This document shows, in pieces, positions 17,794 to 29,197 of a stretch of DNA of 64,000 nucleotides (its first letter is position 1; each line of letters begins with the position of its first letter). Below the pieces are notes generated by a model. It was not told the origin of the DNA. It made no database searches and saw nothing but the letters and a program-made list of their open reading frames with translations. The translations under genes were made by a program, and so were the position numbers. The stretch is from Alphaproteobacteria bacterium HGW-Alphaproteobacteria-4 (GTDB lineage Bacteria; Pseudomonadota; Alphaproteobacteria; Rhodobacterales; Rhodobacteraceae): the NCBI GenBank assembly GCA_002842855.1, contig PHEE01000013.1, positions 1 to 64,000 of the forward strand, read 5' to 3'.

Positions 17794-18789
17794 ATGCGCG
17801 CAACCCTGAAATCCGCGCGGCTGACCCTGCGGCCTCTTGCTGCATCCGACGAGGGCGCATGGCTTGCCGCGTTCAATGACTTTTCGCAGGCGCGTTGGCT
17901 GTCGGCGCCGCCGTTTCCCTACACGCCCGCCGATTTTGCGGCTTTCCTCGCCGCAGCACCCGGACGCGCGCTCTGGGTGATCGAGGATGCGCAAGGCCCG
18001 TGCGGCTCGGTCGCGCTCAACCCGCATCTGGGATACTGGGTCTTGCCGCGCGCGCAAGGCCGCGGCTACGCCACCGAAGCCGCCCGCGCAGTGCTCGCCG
18101 CGCATTTTGCGCAGCCCGAGGCGGGGCCGGTCAGATCGGGATATTTCGAGGGTAATGCGGCCTCGGCGCGGGTTCTGGCGCGGCTCGGTTTTTCCGAAAC
18201 TGCCCGTGGCCCCGAACCCTGCCGTCCGCGCGGCCACGATCTGCCCCACGTCAGCATGTCGCTGACCCGTGATGCCTGGGCCTTGGCCAACCCCTTCACC
18301 CTTGCCACGCCGCGCCTGACCCTGTCGCCGGTGACCGAGGCTGACGCCCCGGCAATTCGTCGTATCGTCACCGATCCGCGCGTGGGCACCATGCTGTTTG
18401 CGTTTTCCGCCACACTCACCGAGGCCGAAGCGCTCGCCTTTGCCCAGAGCTGGCGCTGGCAAGGCACGCCCCCATTTCGCCTCGCGCTGCGCCGCGACGG
18501 CGCATTCATTGGTGCCATCGGTCTCAAATCGCTCGATGATCCCGAAATCTACTACTTCCTTGCCTCCGACATGCACGGTCAGGGCCTGATGTCCGAGGCG
18601 CTGCCCGCCTTCATCGCCGCTGTTAGCGAGCGCTTCGCACTCACGCGGCTGACCGCCAGGGTTTTCATCGATAACCCCGCCTCGGCGCGGCTTCTCGCGC
18701 AAAACGGCTTCCGGTCCGGCGTCATCATCCCGGTCACATCGCCAGCCCGCGCGGCGCCATCCCCCGCCCGCATCTATACGCGCCTCTGA
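17794..18789 (+). CDS. Double-domain GNAT acetyltransferase
   Basis: 331 residues with two GNAT domains in tandem. Domain 1, about 1-150: R-L-T-L-R-P-L, Q-G-R-G-Y-A-T-E acetyl-CoA loop, N-A-A-S-A-R-V-L-A-R-L-G-F. Domain 2, about 165-320: R-L-T-L-S-P-V, H-G-Q-G-L-M-S-E, N-P-A-S-A-R-L-L-A-Q-N-G-F. Both keep an acetyl-CoA Q-x-x-G-x-A/G/L-type loop, so both may be active. Co-directional with the single GNAT upstream; substrate unknown. Weak ribosome site. Confidence 0.83.
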   Translation: MRATLKSARLTLRPLAASDEGAWLAAFNDFSQARWLSAPPFPYTPADFAAFLAAAPGRALWVIEDAQGPCGSVALNPHLGYWVLPRAQGRGYATEAARAVLAAHFAQPEAGPVRSGYFEGNAASARVLARLGFSETARGPEPCRPRGHDLPHVSMSLTRDAWALANPFTLATPRLTLSPVTEADAPAIRRIVTDPRVGTMLFAFSATLTEAEALAFAQSWRWQGTPPFRLALRRDGAFIGAIGLKSLDDPEIYYFLASDMHGQGLMSEALPAFIAAVSERFALTRLTARVFIDNPASARLLAQNGFRSGVIIPVTSPARAAPSPARIYTRL

Positions 18790-18819
18790 AATTGCCTTGG
18801 TCCAAATATCCTCGGGGGG
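18789..18819 (+). repeat. Dispersed intergenic repeat, family A
   Basis: Identical over 31 bases to 13013-13043 and beginning on the last base of the GNAT stop. A C/G-rich region (18820-18880) with hairpin potential follows. Confidence 0.8.
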
Positions 18820-18941
18820 AGGCGGCGGGTGCCCCGCCTTCGGGGCGCCCGTTGCCCGGGGGGCCGACAGCCCCCCGCGCTGCCGTGGCCCCGTCACCGC
18901 CCTTGAACTATTGCGCGGCAGGCTCTATCGCCTGCGGCTGA

Positions 18942-21088
<2,147 letters not shown>

Positions 21089-21090
21089 AC

Positions 21091-21150
21091 CCAAGGCCGG
21101 GGGTTTCACACCCCCGGACCCCCCGTGGGGTATTTCGGCGTTGAAGACGC
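21091..21150 (-). repeat. Dispersed intergenic repeat, family B, reverse
   Basis: Minus-strand copy: TCTTCAACGCCGAAATACCC, then GGGGG runs and the hairpin GGGGGTGTGAAACCCCC. Lies between the stops of proB and tyrS, so as a terminator it would face tyrS. Confidence 0.7.
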
Positions 21151-21153
21151 CGG

Positions 21154-22404
21154 TCAGCCGAGCGTCACAAGGGCGTGGCGCTTGCGCCCCGCAGTGAGTT
21201 TGAGCGGCTGCGCGAGGTCGGATTCAGTGAAAACCAGGCCCGGATCGGCGGCCGGTTCATCATTCACCCGCAGGCCGCCCTCAACGATCAGCCGTTTCGC
21301 GTCTTTTCCTGATTTCGCAAGCCCCGAGCGCACCACCAGTTGCGCCAGGCTGATCCCTTCAGCCAGATCGGCGGCAGAAAGCGCGAGGGTGGGCAGATCA
21401 TCGCCCACGCCGCCCCGTTCGAACACCGCGCGCGCGGTGGCTTCGGCAGCCTCGGCGGCGGCTTGGCCGTGCAGGAGGGCGGTCACCTCATTGGCAAGGA
21501 TGATCTTGGCGGCGTTGATCTCGGCGCCTTCAAGCGCCCCCAGCCGGTCGCATTCGGCCACCGGCAACTCGGTGTAAAGCTTGAGGAAACGGCCCACATC
21601 GGCATCGGTCGTGTTGCGCCAGAACTGCCAGAATTCGTAAGGGGAAAGCAGATCGGCATTGAGCCAGACCGCGCCCGAAAGGCTTTTGCCCATCTTCTTG
21701 CCGTCCGAGGTGGTGAGCAAGGGCGATGTCAGGCCCCAGATTTCGGCATCGAGCACCCGGCGGGTAAGGTCGATGCCGTTGACGATATTGCCCCACTGGT
21801 CTGATCCACCCATTTGCAACTGGCAGCCATAGCGCCGGTAAAGCTCCAGAAAGTCATAGGCTTGCAGGATCATGTAGTTGAATTCGAGGAAGCTTAGCGA
21901 TTGCTCGCGGTCGAGCCGCGATTTCACCGATTCGAACGACAGCATTCGGTTGACCGAAAAATGCCGGCCGATGTCGCGCAGGAAGTCGAGGTAGTTGAGG
22001 TCATCAAGCCATTCAGCGTTGTTGACCATGAGCGCGTCGTCGGCACCCGCGCCGAAGCGCACATAGGCCGAGAACACCTGCCGGATGCCCGCAATATTGG
22101 CGTCGATCTGCGCCGGTGTCAGCAGCGGGCGTTCTTCGGCGCGAAAACTGGGGTCGCCCACCTTGGTGGTGCCGCCGCCCATCAGCACGATCGGCTTGTG
22201 GCCGCATTTTTGCAGCCAGCGCAGCATCATGATCTGGATCAGGCTGCCCACATGCAGCGATTGTGCGGTCGCGTCAAAGCCGATGTAGGCGGGCACCACC
22301 CCTGCCACCAACGCCTCGTCGAGCCCCTGATAATCGGTGCAATCGGCCAGAAAGCCGCGCATCATCATCACGCGCATGAAATCGGATTTCGGGTGGTAGG
22401 TCAT
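21154..22404 (-). CDS. tyrS: Tyrosyl-tRNA synthetase
   Basis: 416-residue class Ic synthetase. HIGH-type motif H-V-G-S-L in S-L-H-V-G-S-L, the tyrosine pocket and Q-x-x-D-Q-W-G segment (G-G-S-D-Q-W-G-N), the K-M-G-K-S motif of bacterial TyrRS, and a C-terminal S4-like RNA-binding domain ([14 protein letters not shown]). The start at 22404 is the first Met of family sequence; the frame is open upstream but not similar. Divergent from the anmK-like gene. Confidence 0.97.
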   Translation of the reverse strand: MTYHPKSDFMRVMMMRGFLADCTDYQGLDEALVAGVVPAYIGFDATAQSLHVGSLIQIMMLRWLQKCGHKPIVLMGGGTTKVGDPSFRAEERPLLTPAQIDANIAGIRQVFSAYVRFGAGADDALMVNNAEWLDDLNYLDFLRDIGRHFSVNRMLSFESVKSRLDREQSLSFLEFNYMILQAYDFLELYRRYGCQLQMGGSDQWGNIVNGIDLTRRVLDAEIWGLTSPLLTTSDGKKMGKSLSGAVWLNADLLSPYEFWQFWRNTTDADVGRFLKLYTELPVAECDRLGALEGAEINAAKIILANEVTALLHGQAAAEAAEATARAVFERGGVGDDLPTLALSAADLAEGISLAQLVVRSGLAKSGKDAKRLIVEGGLRVNDEPAADPGLVFTESDLAQPLKLTAGRKRHALVTLG

Positions 22405-22465
22405 CGCGGCTTGTCCCTTGTGTCTTGCCTGCCCTATATCGGGGCGGGCGGGTGAGGAAAAGGCC

Positions 22466-23458
22466 ATGTTGCGGGCAGGGGCGGTCTGGGCGGTTGCAGT
22501 GGTGCCAAGGTCCGATCCCGCGGGCCTTGCGGCGGCACTGGTACAAAGCGACGGCGCAAATGTGCTGGCGCTCGGGCGGCATGGCTTTCGTGGCTGGAGT
22601 GCGCCCGAATGTGCGGTGCTGCGGTCGGGCCCCGCCGAGGCTGCCGCCGAGGTGGTCGAAACCGCCGCGGCCGAACTGCTCAGCGGCTTTCCCGAGGCTG
22701 AGATCATCGGCTTTCGCGGGCCGGTGATTGCGGGTGCCGAGGCAGGCTCTGGCGCGGTGCTGGCCGAGGTGCTGGGCCAGACGGTGGTTTCCGATTTCCG
22801 ATCGAGCGACCGTGCGCTTGGCGGGCAGGGCGGGCCGCTTTCGCCCTTTTTCCATCACGCTCTGGCACGGTTCAAGCGCGAAGCGGGCCCTGTTGCCTTT
22901 CTGACCCTCGGCAGCCGGGCCGCGCTTTCATGGGTAGACCCAGCGACCGCCGGCCCCGAAGCTGCCGGCGCCTGCATGGGGTTTGATGCCGGCCCCTGCG
23001 CACCTGTCGGCAAAGGTTCGGGCCAACCCGACCGGGCCGCCCTTGCGCGGATGCTGGCGGCGCCGTTCTTTTTGCGAATGCCGCCGAAGCTGCTTGATGA
23101 CGGTGCGCTCGCCGCACTTGTCCGTGCGCTCGAACGGCGCGGCCGAAGCAGTCTGGCCACCCGGATCGAGGCAACCGCCGAAGCAGTTGCGCGCGGTTTT
23201 GAGCACTTTCCGGCACCGCCCGCGCGGTTGCTGGTTGCAGGCGAGGGCCGCGCCAACCCGGCACTGATCGCGCGCCTTGCCGCTTTGCTGCCCTGCCCGG
23301 TGCAAACCGTTGATGCGGTTGGCCTGCCCGGTGATGCGCTTGCCGCCGCCGCACTCGCGCACCTCGCACTGCGCGTGGCGCGCGGCTTGGCCACGTCTGG
23401 CCCCTCGACCACCGGCGTCGCGGCACTGGTCGGAGGCGGCCAGATCAGCCGCCCCTGA
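22466..23458 (+). CDS. AnmK-like anhydro-N-acetylmuramic acid kinase, divergent
   Basis: 330 residues. AnmK phosphorylates and opens anhydroMurNAc in cell-wall recycling. Supporting: [18 protein letters not shown] (about 110-130), holding the catalytic Asp region; [17 protein letters not shown] in place of V-C-G-G-G-x-x-N; and position opposite tyrS. The N-terminal ATP-binding motif normally reading M-S-G-T-S-L-D-G is degenerate (P-R-S-D-P-A-G) and F-D-T-G-P-G-N is G-F-D-A-G-P-C-A, so activity is doubtful. The start follows GAGGAAAAGG. Confidence 0.7.
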   Translation: MLRAGAVWAVAVVPRSDPAGLAAALVQSDGANVLALGRHGFRGWSAPECAVLRSGPAEAAAEVVETAAAELLSGFPEAEIIGFRGPVIAGAEAGSGAVLAEVLGQTVVSDFRSSDRALGGQGGPLSPFFHHALARFKREAGPVAFLTLGSRAALSWVDPATAGPEAAGACMGFDAGPCAPVGKGSGQPDRAALARMLAAPFFLRMPPKLLDDGALAALVRALERRGRSSLATRIEATAEAVARGFEHFPAPPARLLVAGEGRANPALIARLAALLPCPVQTVDAVGLPGDALAAAALAHLALRVARGLATSGPSTTGVAALVGGGQISRP

Positions 23459-23465
23459 CCCTGGA

Positions 23466-23499
23466 GCTTGCCTTGGGCCAAATATCCCCGCCGGAGGCG
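23466..23499 (+). repeat. Dispersed intergenic repeat, family A
   Basis: GCTTGCCTTGGGCCAAATAT then CCCCGCCGGAGGCG. Nearly identical to the right halves of the composite elements at 35584-35679 and 40019-40117. Follows the anmK-like gene. Confidence 0.75.
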
Positions 23500-23585
23500 C
23501 TTTGGCTTGCGCTTGCAGCCCCCGGCGATATGTTCCATGAAACACCCCTGATGCGCCCACGAGCGCCCGATGAATGGCGGAAATC

Positions 23586-24560
23586 ATGCTTGAGCAGAAC
23601 GCAAAACCCAGCGAAGACATCTCGGTTCGCGAGGTTTTTGGCATCGAGACCGAAATGAAGGTGCGCGGCTTTGCCGAGCGTTCGGAACGGGTGCCCGAGT
23701 TCGACCCGACCTACAAATTCGACCCCGACACCACCTTGGCGATTCTGGCGGGCTTTGCCTATAACCGCCGGGTGATGATTCAGGGCTACCACGGCACCGG
23801 CAAATCGACCCATATCGAGCAGGTGGCGGCGCGGTTGAACTGGCCCTGTGTGCGCGTCAACCTCGATAGCCACGTCAGCCGCATCGACCTGATCGGCAAG
23901 GATGCGATCAAACTGGTGGATGGCAAGCAGGTGACAGTGTTTCACGAAGGCATCCTGCCCTGGGCGCTGCGCAACCCCACCGCGATCGTGTTTGACGAAT
24001 ACGATGCCGGGCGCGCCGATGTGATGTTCGTGATCCAGCGCGTGCTCGAGGCCGACGGCAAGCTCACGCTGCTCGATCAGAACGAGATCATCACCCCGAA
24101 CCCCTATTTCCGCCTCTTTGCGACCTCGAACACGGTGGGGCTTGGCGATACCACCGGGCTTTACCACGGCACCCAGCAGATCAACCAGGGCCAGATGGAC
24201 CGCTGGTCGCTGGTCGCCACGCTCAATTACCTTTCGCATGATGCCGAGGTGGCGATCGTGCTGTCGAAGAACCCGCACTACAACACCGACAAGGGCCGCA
24301 AGACGATCAGCCAGATGGTGCATGTGGCAGACCTGACCCGCACCGCCTTCATGAACGGCGACCTTTCCACCGTCATGTCGCCCCGCACCGTCATTACCTG
24401 GGCGCAGAACGCCGAAATCTTCCGCAACGTGGGCTACGCCTTCCGGGTGACGTTCCTGAACAAATGCGATGAGTTGGAGCGCAAGATGGTGGCGGAAATC
24501 TATCAGCGGCTGTTCGACGAGGAATTGCCCGAAAGTGCGGCAAGCCAGAGCATGAAATAG
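23586..24560 (+). CDS. cobS: Cobaltochelatase AAA+ subunit
   Basis: About 324 residues, the AAA+ ATPase subunit of the aerobic cobaltochelatase CobNST, which inserts cobalt into hydrogenobyrinate a,c-diamide. Walker [10 protein letters not shown]; Walker B I-V-F-D-E-Y-D; sensor A-T-S-N-T-V. The N-terminus [14 protein letters not shown] is typical. The chosen ATG follows GGCGGAAATC; an ATG four codons earlier (23574) is also possible. Followed by a strong bidirectional terminator and an opposite-strand gene, separating it from cobT. Confidence 0.95.
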   Translation: MLEQNAKPSEDISVREVFGIETEMKVRGFAERSERVPEFDPTYKFDPDTTLAILAGFAYNRRVMIQGYHGTGKSTHIEQVAARLNWPCVRVNLDSHVSRIDLIGKDAIKLVDGKQVTVFHEGILPWALRNPTAIVFDEYDAGRADVMFVIQRVLEADGKLTLLDQNEIITPNPYFRLFATSNTVGLGDTTGLYHGTQQINQGQMDRWSLVATLNYLSHDAEVAIVLSKNPHYNTDKGRKTISQMVHVADLTRTAFMNGDLSTVMSPRTVITWAQNAEIFRNVGYAFRVTFLNKCDELERKMVAEIYQRLFDEELPESAASQSMK

Positions 24561-24581
24561 GGGCCGCACCGGAAAATACCC

Positions 24582-24610
24582 AAAAGGCCGGGCATCACGC
24601 CCGGCCTTTT
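24582..24610. terminator. Bidirectional intrinsic terminator
   Basis: AAAAGGCCGGGC (24582-24593), loop ATCAC, GCCCGGCCTTTT (24599-24610). A-run and T-run make it a textbook terminator on both strands, serving cobS and the converging FMN reductase. Confidence 0.92.
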
Positions 24611-24641
24611 GCCTGTTCTGCCGCCGTGTGGGCCGCGGGTC

Positions 24642-25250
24642 TCAGGCAGATTTTGCCGCCGCAGCATCCGCCGCGCGCGCGGCTTTGGTGGCCTTGGCCC
24701 ACCAGACGATATCATCCAGCAGCGCCTTGGCCGAAGGCGCGATATGCGCTTCGATCTCGCTCATCGGGGCGTTCTTGCCCATTGGCGAGATTGCCATGAA
24801 ATCGGCGCCGCCGATGTGCACCGCATGGCGCACCGGCGCCATCTGCAACTCAACCGCGATCCCGCGCAGATGTTCGATTGCGCGCGCAGCCCCAACGCCG
24901 CCATAGCCCACGGCACCAGCGGGCTTGTGCACCCATTCCTTGTAGGCCTGATCGAGCGCGTTTTTCAGCGCGGCGGTGATCGAGTGGTTGTATTCGGCCA
25001 CCACGAACACGAAGCCGTCGAATTCGCCGATCTTGTTTTGCCAGGCAACCGCTTTCGGGTCCTGGCTTGGCATCCAGGCGTTCGAGGCCATTTCGGCAAA
25101 GAACGGCAGGTCATAGTCACGCAGATCGACGATTTCGGCGTCGAGATCGCCGCGCGCATTGGCTTGCGCCAGAATCCACTGGGCGGGTTTGTCGGCAATG
25201 CGGGTGGCGCGGGTCGAGCCGATGATGATGGCGATTTTCGGTTTGGTCAT
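24642..25250 (-). CDS. NADPH-dependent FMN reductase family protein
   Basis: 202 residues, flavodoxin-like fold. I-I-I-G-S-T-R-A-T-R (8-17) binds the FMN phosphate; A-E-Y-N-H-S-I-T (about 86-93) is the second flavin motif (E-Y-N family signature); P-A-G-A-V-G-Y-G-G-V-G-A-A-R follows. Acts as flavin/quinone or chromate-type reductase; the substrate is unclear. The start at 25250 follows GGAGG. Divergent to cobT with tandem repeats in its promoter region. Confidence 0.9.
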   Translation of the reverse strand: MTKPKIAIIIGSTRATRIADKPAQWILAQANARGDLDAEIVDLRDYDLPFFAEMASNAWMPSQDPKAVAWQNKIGEFDGFVFVVAEYNHSITAALKNALDQAYKEWVHKPAGAVGYGGVGAARAIEHLRGIAVELQMAPVRHAVHIGGADFMAISPMGKNAPMSEIEAHIAPSAKALLDDIVWWAKATKAARAADAAAAKSA

Positions 25251-25267
25251 GAAAGCCTCCGGGCTGG

Positions 25268-25313
25268 TGATGCTTGGTCTCGGGTTACATTGATGCTTGG
25301 TCTCGGGTTACAT
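25268..25313. repeat. 23-bp perfect tandem duplication upstream of the FMN reductase
   Basis: Two back-to-back copies of a 23-base unit beginning TGATGCTTGG and ending GGTTACAT (25268-25290, 25291-25313). Lies 17 bases before the FMN reductase start, so it may duplicate a regulatory site. Confidence 0.9.
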
Positions 25314-25361
25314 AAGGGCACTGCAAGCACCGCACACAATAGGCACGGGCGCGCAATTATC

Positions 25362-25375
25362 GTGCATGCATGCAC
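25362..25375. promoter_or_regulatory. 14-bp perfect palindrome between FMN reductase and cobT
   Basis: GTGCATGCATGCAC, flanked by ATTATC and ATAAT. Located in the divergent control region; could be a dimeric regulator site for either gene. Role inferred from position only. Confidence 0.45.
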
Positions 25376-25435
25376 ATAATCACCGCTTGCCCGCCCACCC
25401 TTGCCGACAGCCGCGCGGGGTGCTTAATCTGGCGC

Positions 25436-27298
25436 ATGATGAAACCAAGCGACAACCCCGCCGACCCATTCAAGAAAGCGCTTGCCGATGTCACGCGCAC
25501 GCTGGCCGATGCGCCTGAGTTGACGGTTTCGTTTTCGGTCGATCCGCCCGGCAACGTCGGCGAGACCATGCGCCTGCCGCAGGTCAGCCGCCGCATGACG
25601 CGTGATGAGGTGCTGCTGGCGCGTGGCACGGCCGACGCGTTTGCATTGCGCCGCCGCCACCACGACGACGCCACCTATGCGCGCTACACGCCGCAAGGCC
25701 AGATGGCGCGCGATCTTTACGAGGCGATGGAGCATGCCCGCTGCGAAGCCCTGGGCGCGCGTGAGATGCCCGGCACACTTTCCAACATCGACGCCAAGAT
25801 CGCGCATGAGGCCGAACGCAAGGGGTATGGTCAGGTGCGCGACCAGTCGGAAGCGCCCTTGTCGGTGGCCGCGGGCTACCTTGTGCGCGAACTGGGCACC
25901 AACCACGCGCTGCCCGCCGCCGCCGCGCATATGACCAACCTCTGGCGCCCGTTCATCGAGGAACAGGCGGGCGGCACGCTGGAAGGACTGGCCGACGCGC
26001 TGCCCGATCAGGCTGCCTTTGCGCGGCTTGCGCGGCGGGTGATTGCCGACCTTGGCTATGGCGAGGAACTGGGCGATGACCCCGACGCCGAAGATGACGA
26101 GGCCGACGATAACGCCGAGCAGGATGAGGAAGCGGGCGACAATCAGGCGCGCGACGAAAGCGACGAGTCCGAGGCCAGCTCCGAGCGCAGTCAGGAAGCA
26201 CAAGACGACGCCACGCAAACCACCGTCAGCAGCGACGACATGGCCGACGAGCAGATGGCCGAAGACGCCGAGATGCCCGAGGCCGAGGCGCCGCCCGAGC
26301 CGCCAGCCCCCGCGCCCCATTCCGCCGCTGACCCCAACTACAAGGCCTTCGCAACCGAGTTTGACGAGGAAATCAAGGCCGAGGAACTGGCCGACCCGGC
26401 GGAACTGGAACGCCTGCGTGCCTACCTCGACCAGCAGCTGGAACCGCTGAAGGGCGCCGTCAGCCGCCTTGCCAACAAATTGCAGCGCCGCTTGCAGGCG
26501 CAGCAGAACCGCGCCTGGGAGTTTGACCGTGAAGAGGGCATGCTCGACGCCGGGAGGCTGGCGCGGGTGGTGGCAAACCCGACCACGCCGCTCAGCTTCA
26601 AGGTTGAGAAAGATACCGAGTTTCGAGATACTTGCGTGACGTTGCTCTTGGATAATTCGGGCTCGATGCGCGGCCGGCCGATTTCCATCGCCGCGATCTG
26701 CGCCGATGTTTTGGCGCGCACGCTGGAACGCTGTCAGGTCAAGGTCGAGATCCTCGGCTTTACCACCCGCGCCTGGAAAGGCGGGCAAAGCCGCGAACGC
26801 TGGCTGAATGGCGGGCGGGCGCAGCAACCGGGGCGGCTGAATGACCTGCGCCATATCATCTACAAGGGCGCCGATGCGCCGTGGCGGCGGGTGCGCAACA
26901 ACCTTGGCCTGATGATGAAAGAGGGGCTGTTGAAAGAGAACATCGACGGCGAGGCGCTGGAATGGGCGCATCGGCGGCTGATGGCGCGGCACGAGGCGCG
27001 CAAGATTTTGATGGTGATTTCTGACGGCGCTCCGGTCGACGACTCAACTTTGTCTGTCAACCCCGCGAATTATCTGGAAAAACACCTGCGCGACGTGATC
27101 GCCATGGTAGAGCGTCGCCGGGCGGTGGAACTGATCGCCATCGGCATCGGCCATGATGTGACGCGGTATTATCAGCATGCGGTAACAATCACCGATGTCG
27201 AGCAACTCGCGGGTGCCATGACCGAGCAGCTCGCCGCGCTTTTTGACAGCGACCCCCGCGCCCGCGCCCGCTTTTTGGGAATCAGGAAAGTCAGTTGA
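25436..27298 (+). CDS. cobT: Cobaltochelatase subunit CobT
   Basis: 620 residues, partner of CobS in the CobNST chelatase. An N-terminal helical domain is followed by an Asp/Glu-rich low-complexity stretch (about 210-310), typical of CobT, and a C-terminal VWA domain with the metal-binding [13 protein letters not shown] (D-x-S-x-S) near residue 405. The start is one of two adjacent ATGs (25436 or 25439); an earlier ATG at 25370 is less likely. The stop overlaps the next gene's ATG (TGATG), indicating coupling with aminopeptidase P. Confidence 0.95.
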   Translation: MMKPSDNPADPFKKALADVTRTLADAPELTVSFSVDPPGNVGETMRLPQVSRRMTRDEVLLARGTADAFALRRRHHDDATYARYTPQGQMARDLYEAMEHARCEALGAREMPGTLSNIDAKIAHEAERKGYGQVRDQSEAPLSVAAGYLVRELGTNHALPAAAAHMTNLWRPFIEEQAGGTLEGLADALPDQAAFARLARRVIADLGYGEELGDDPDAEDDEADDNAEQDEEAGDNQARDESDESEASSERSQEAQDDATQTTVSSDDMADEQMAEDAEMPEAEAPPEPPAPAPHSAADPNYKAFATEFDEEIKAEELADPAELERLRAYLDQQLEPLKGAVSRLANKLQRRLQAQQNRAWEFDREEGMLDAGRLARVVANPTTPLSFKVEKDTEFRDTCVTLLLDNSGSMRGRPISIAAICADVLARTLERCQVKVEILGFTTRAWKGGQSRERWLNGGRAQQPGRLNDLRHIIYKGADAPWRRVRNNLGLMMKEGLLKENIDGEALEWAHRRLMARHEARKILMVISDGAPVDDSTLSVNPANYLEKHLRDVIAMVERRRAVELIAIGIGHDVTRYYQHAVTITDVEQLAGAMTEQLAALFDSDPRARARFLGIRKVS

Positions 27299-29103
27299 TG
27301 TTTCAATCATTTACCGCCGAAACCTCACCCGTATTCGGGGCTGCGCGGCTGGCGGCGCTGCGCGCGATCATGGCCACCGAGGGGCTCGCGGGCTACATCG
27401 TGCCGCAAACAGACGCGCATCAGGGCGAGTATCTGGTGCCGCGCGACGAGCGGCTGGCGTGGCTGACCGGGTTCACCGGTTCGGCGGGGTTTGCGATTGT
27501 TCTCAATGATCTGGCGGGTGTCTTTATCGACGGTCGCTACCGCGTGCAGGTGCGCGCCGAGGTTGATCTGGCGGTTTTCACGCCGGTGCATTGGCCCGAA
27601 ACCAAGCCTGCCAACTGGCTGGCCGAGCATTTGCCGCAAGGCGGGCGCGTGGGGTTCGACCCCTGGCTGCACAGCCATAAACAGTTTTCGGATCTTGAGA
27701 AGGCACTTGAGAAAAGCGGCGTAACCCTATGGCCTACAAGAAATCTTGTTGATGCGATTTGGGCAGATCAACCTGGCGCGGTGCTCGCCCCCGCCAGTAT
27801 CCACCCGATCGAACACGCGGGCGAGGCGAGCAGCGCCAAGCGCGCCCGCCTCGCCGAAGTGTTGCGCAAGGCCGGGCACAAGGCGGCGGTGCTGACGCTG
27901 ACAGATTCGATCGCCTGGCTTTTGAATATCCGTGGCGCCGATATTGCGCATAACCCGGTGGTGCAGGCCTTCGCACTGCTGCACGATAGCGGCCAGGTTA
28001 CCTTGTTCGCCGCCGCCGAAAAGTTCAGCGCCGACCTGCTCGTGCATTTTGGCGCGCAGGTGCGGTTGCGCCCGATGGCAGCTTTCGCGCCTGCCGTGCG
28101 CGGGCTGGTCGGCCCGGTGCGGGTTGATCCGGCCAGCGTGCCGCGGCAGGTGGTGCTGGAGCTTGAAGAGGCAGGGGTTGAGGTGGCCCTGGCCGACGAC
28201 CCTTGCGTTCTGGCCAAGGCCTGCAAGAACCCGGTTGAACTGGCAGGCGCGCGCGAAGCACATCTGCGCGATGGTGCCGCGATGGTCGAGTTTCTGGCCT
28301 GGCTTGATGCGCGGGCGCCGTTGGGCGGGCTGACCGAGATTGACGTGGTGAAACAGCTTGAGGGTTTCCGCACCGCCACCAATGCCTTGCGCGAGATTGC
28401 CTTTGATACCATCTGCGGCGCCGGGGCGAATGGCGCCATCGTGCATTACCGCGTCAGCGAGGCCAGCAATGCCCCCGTGCGGCCCGGCGAACTGTTGCTG
28501 GTCGATTCGGGCGGCCAATACGCCGACGGCACCACCGACATCACCCGCACCCTGCCGGTGGGCCCGCCGCGCGAGGACGCCCGCGCCCCCTATACCCGCG
28601 TCCTGCAAGGCATGATCGCGATCAGCCGCGCGCGCTTTCCAAAGGGCCTCGCCGGGCGCGATATCGAGGCGCTGGCGCGCTATCCGCTGTGGCTCGCGGG
28701 GCAGGATTACGACCACGGCACCGGGCACGGGGTGGGGTCTTACCTCTGCGTGCACGAGGGGCCGGCGCGGCTGTCGCGGCTGTCCGAAGTGCCGCTGGCG
28801 GCGGGCATGATTCTGTCCAACGAGCCGGGCTATTACCGCGAGGGCGCCTTTGGCATTCGCATCGAGAACCTGATGGTGGTGGTTGAGGCGCCGCCGCTGC
28901 CGGGCGCCGACGCGCGCGCGATGCTGGGGTTCGAGACGCTGACACTGGTGCCGATCGATACACGGCTGATCGCGCCGGAAATGCTGTCCGGCCCCGAGCG
29001 CGACTGGCTGAACGCCTACCACGCCCGCGTGCTGGCCGAGGTAGGGCCGCGCGTTTGCGCTACAGCTCTCGCATGGCTGTCTGCCGCCTGCGCGCCAATC
29101 TGA
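27298..29103 (+). CDS. Xaa-Pro aminopeptidase (M24 family)
   Basis: 601 residues, the long three-domain aminopeptidase P type: two creatinase-like N-terminal domains, then the pita-bread M24 domain. Metal ligands are visible as Asp in V-D-S-G-G and T-T-D-I-T-R-T, His in H-G-T-G-H-G-V, Glu in S-N-E-P-G-Y-Y and Glu in R-I-E-N-L. Removes an N-terminal residue preceding proline. ATG shares bases with the cobT stop. No signal peptide, so cytoplasmic. Confidence 0.93.
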   Translation: MFQSFTAETSPVFGAARLAALRAIMATEGLAGYIVPQTDAHQGEYLVPRDERLAWLTGFTGSAGFAIVLNDLAGVFIDGRYRVQVRAEVDLAVFTPVHWPETKPANWLAEHLPQGGRVGFDPWLHSHKQFSDLEKALEKSGVTLWPTRNLVDAIWADQPGAVLAPASIHPIEHAGEASSAKRARLAEVLRKAGHKAAVLTLTDSIAWLLNIRGADIAHNPVVQAFALLHDSGQVTLFAAAEKFSADLLVHFGAQVRLRPMAAFAPAVRGLVGPVRVDPASVPRQVVLELEEAGVEVALADDPCVLAKACKNPVELAGAREAHLRDGAAMVEFLAWLDARAPLGGLTEIDVVKQLEGFRTATNALREIAFDTICGAGANGAIVHYRVSEASNAPVRPGELLLVDSGGQYADGTTDITRTLPVGPPREDARAPYTRVLQGMIAISRARFPKGLAGRDIEALARYPLWLAGQDYDHGTGHGVGSYLCVHEGPARLSRLSEVPLAAGMILSNEPGYYREGAFGIRIENLMVVVEAPPLPGADARAMLGFETLTLVPIDTRLIAPEMLSGPERDWLNAYHARVLAEVGPRVCATALAWLSAACAPI

Positions 29104-29197
29104 GCCGCTGCGCGGCATTTGGCGCAAGCTGCGATAGCGGCTTGGCGCGCGGGCTTTGGCGCGGCTATATCGACCCGACAGCTATGAGGGACTGCTG

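Noticed and set aside
26070-26330. Acidic low-complexity segment in cobT as possible insertion
   Set aside because: Asp/Glu-rich linkers are a normal feature of CobT.
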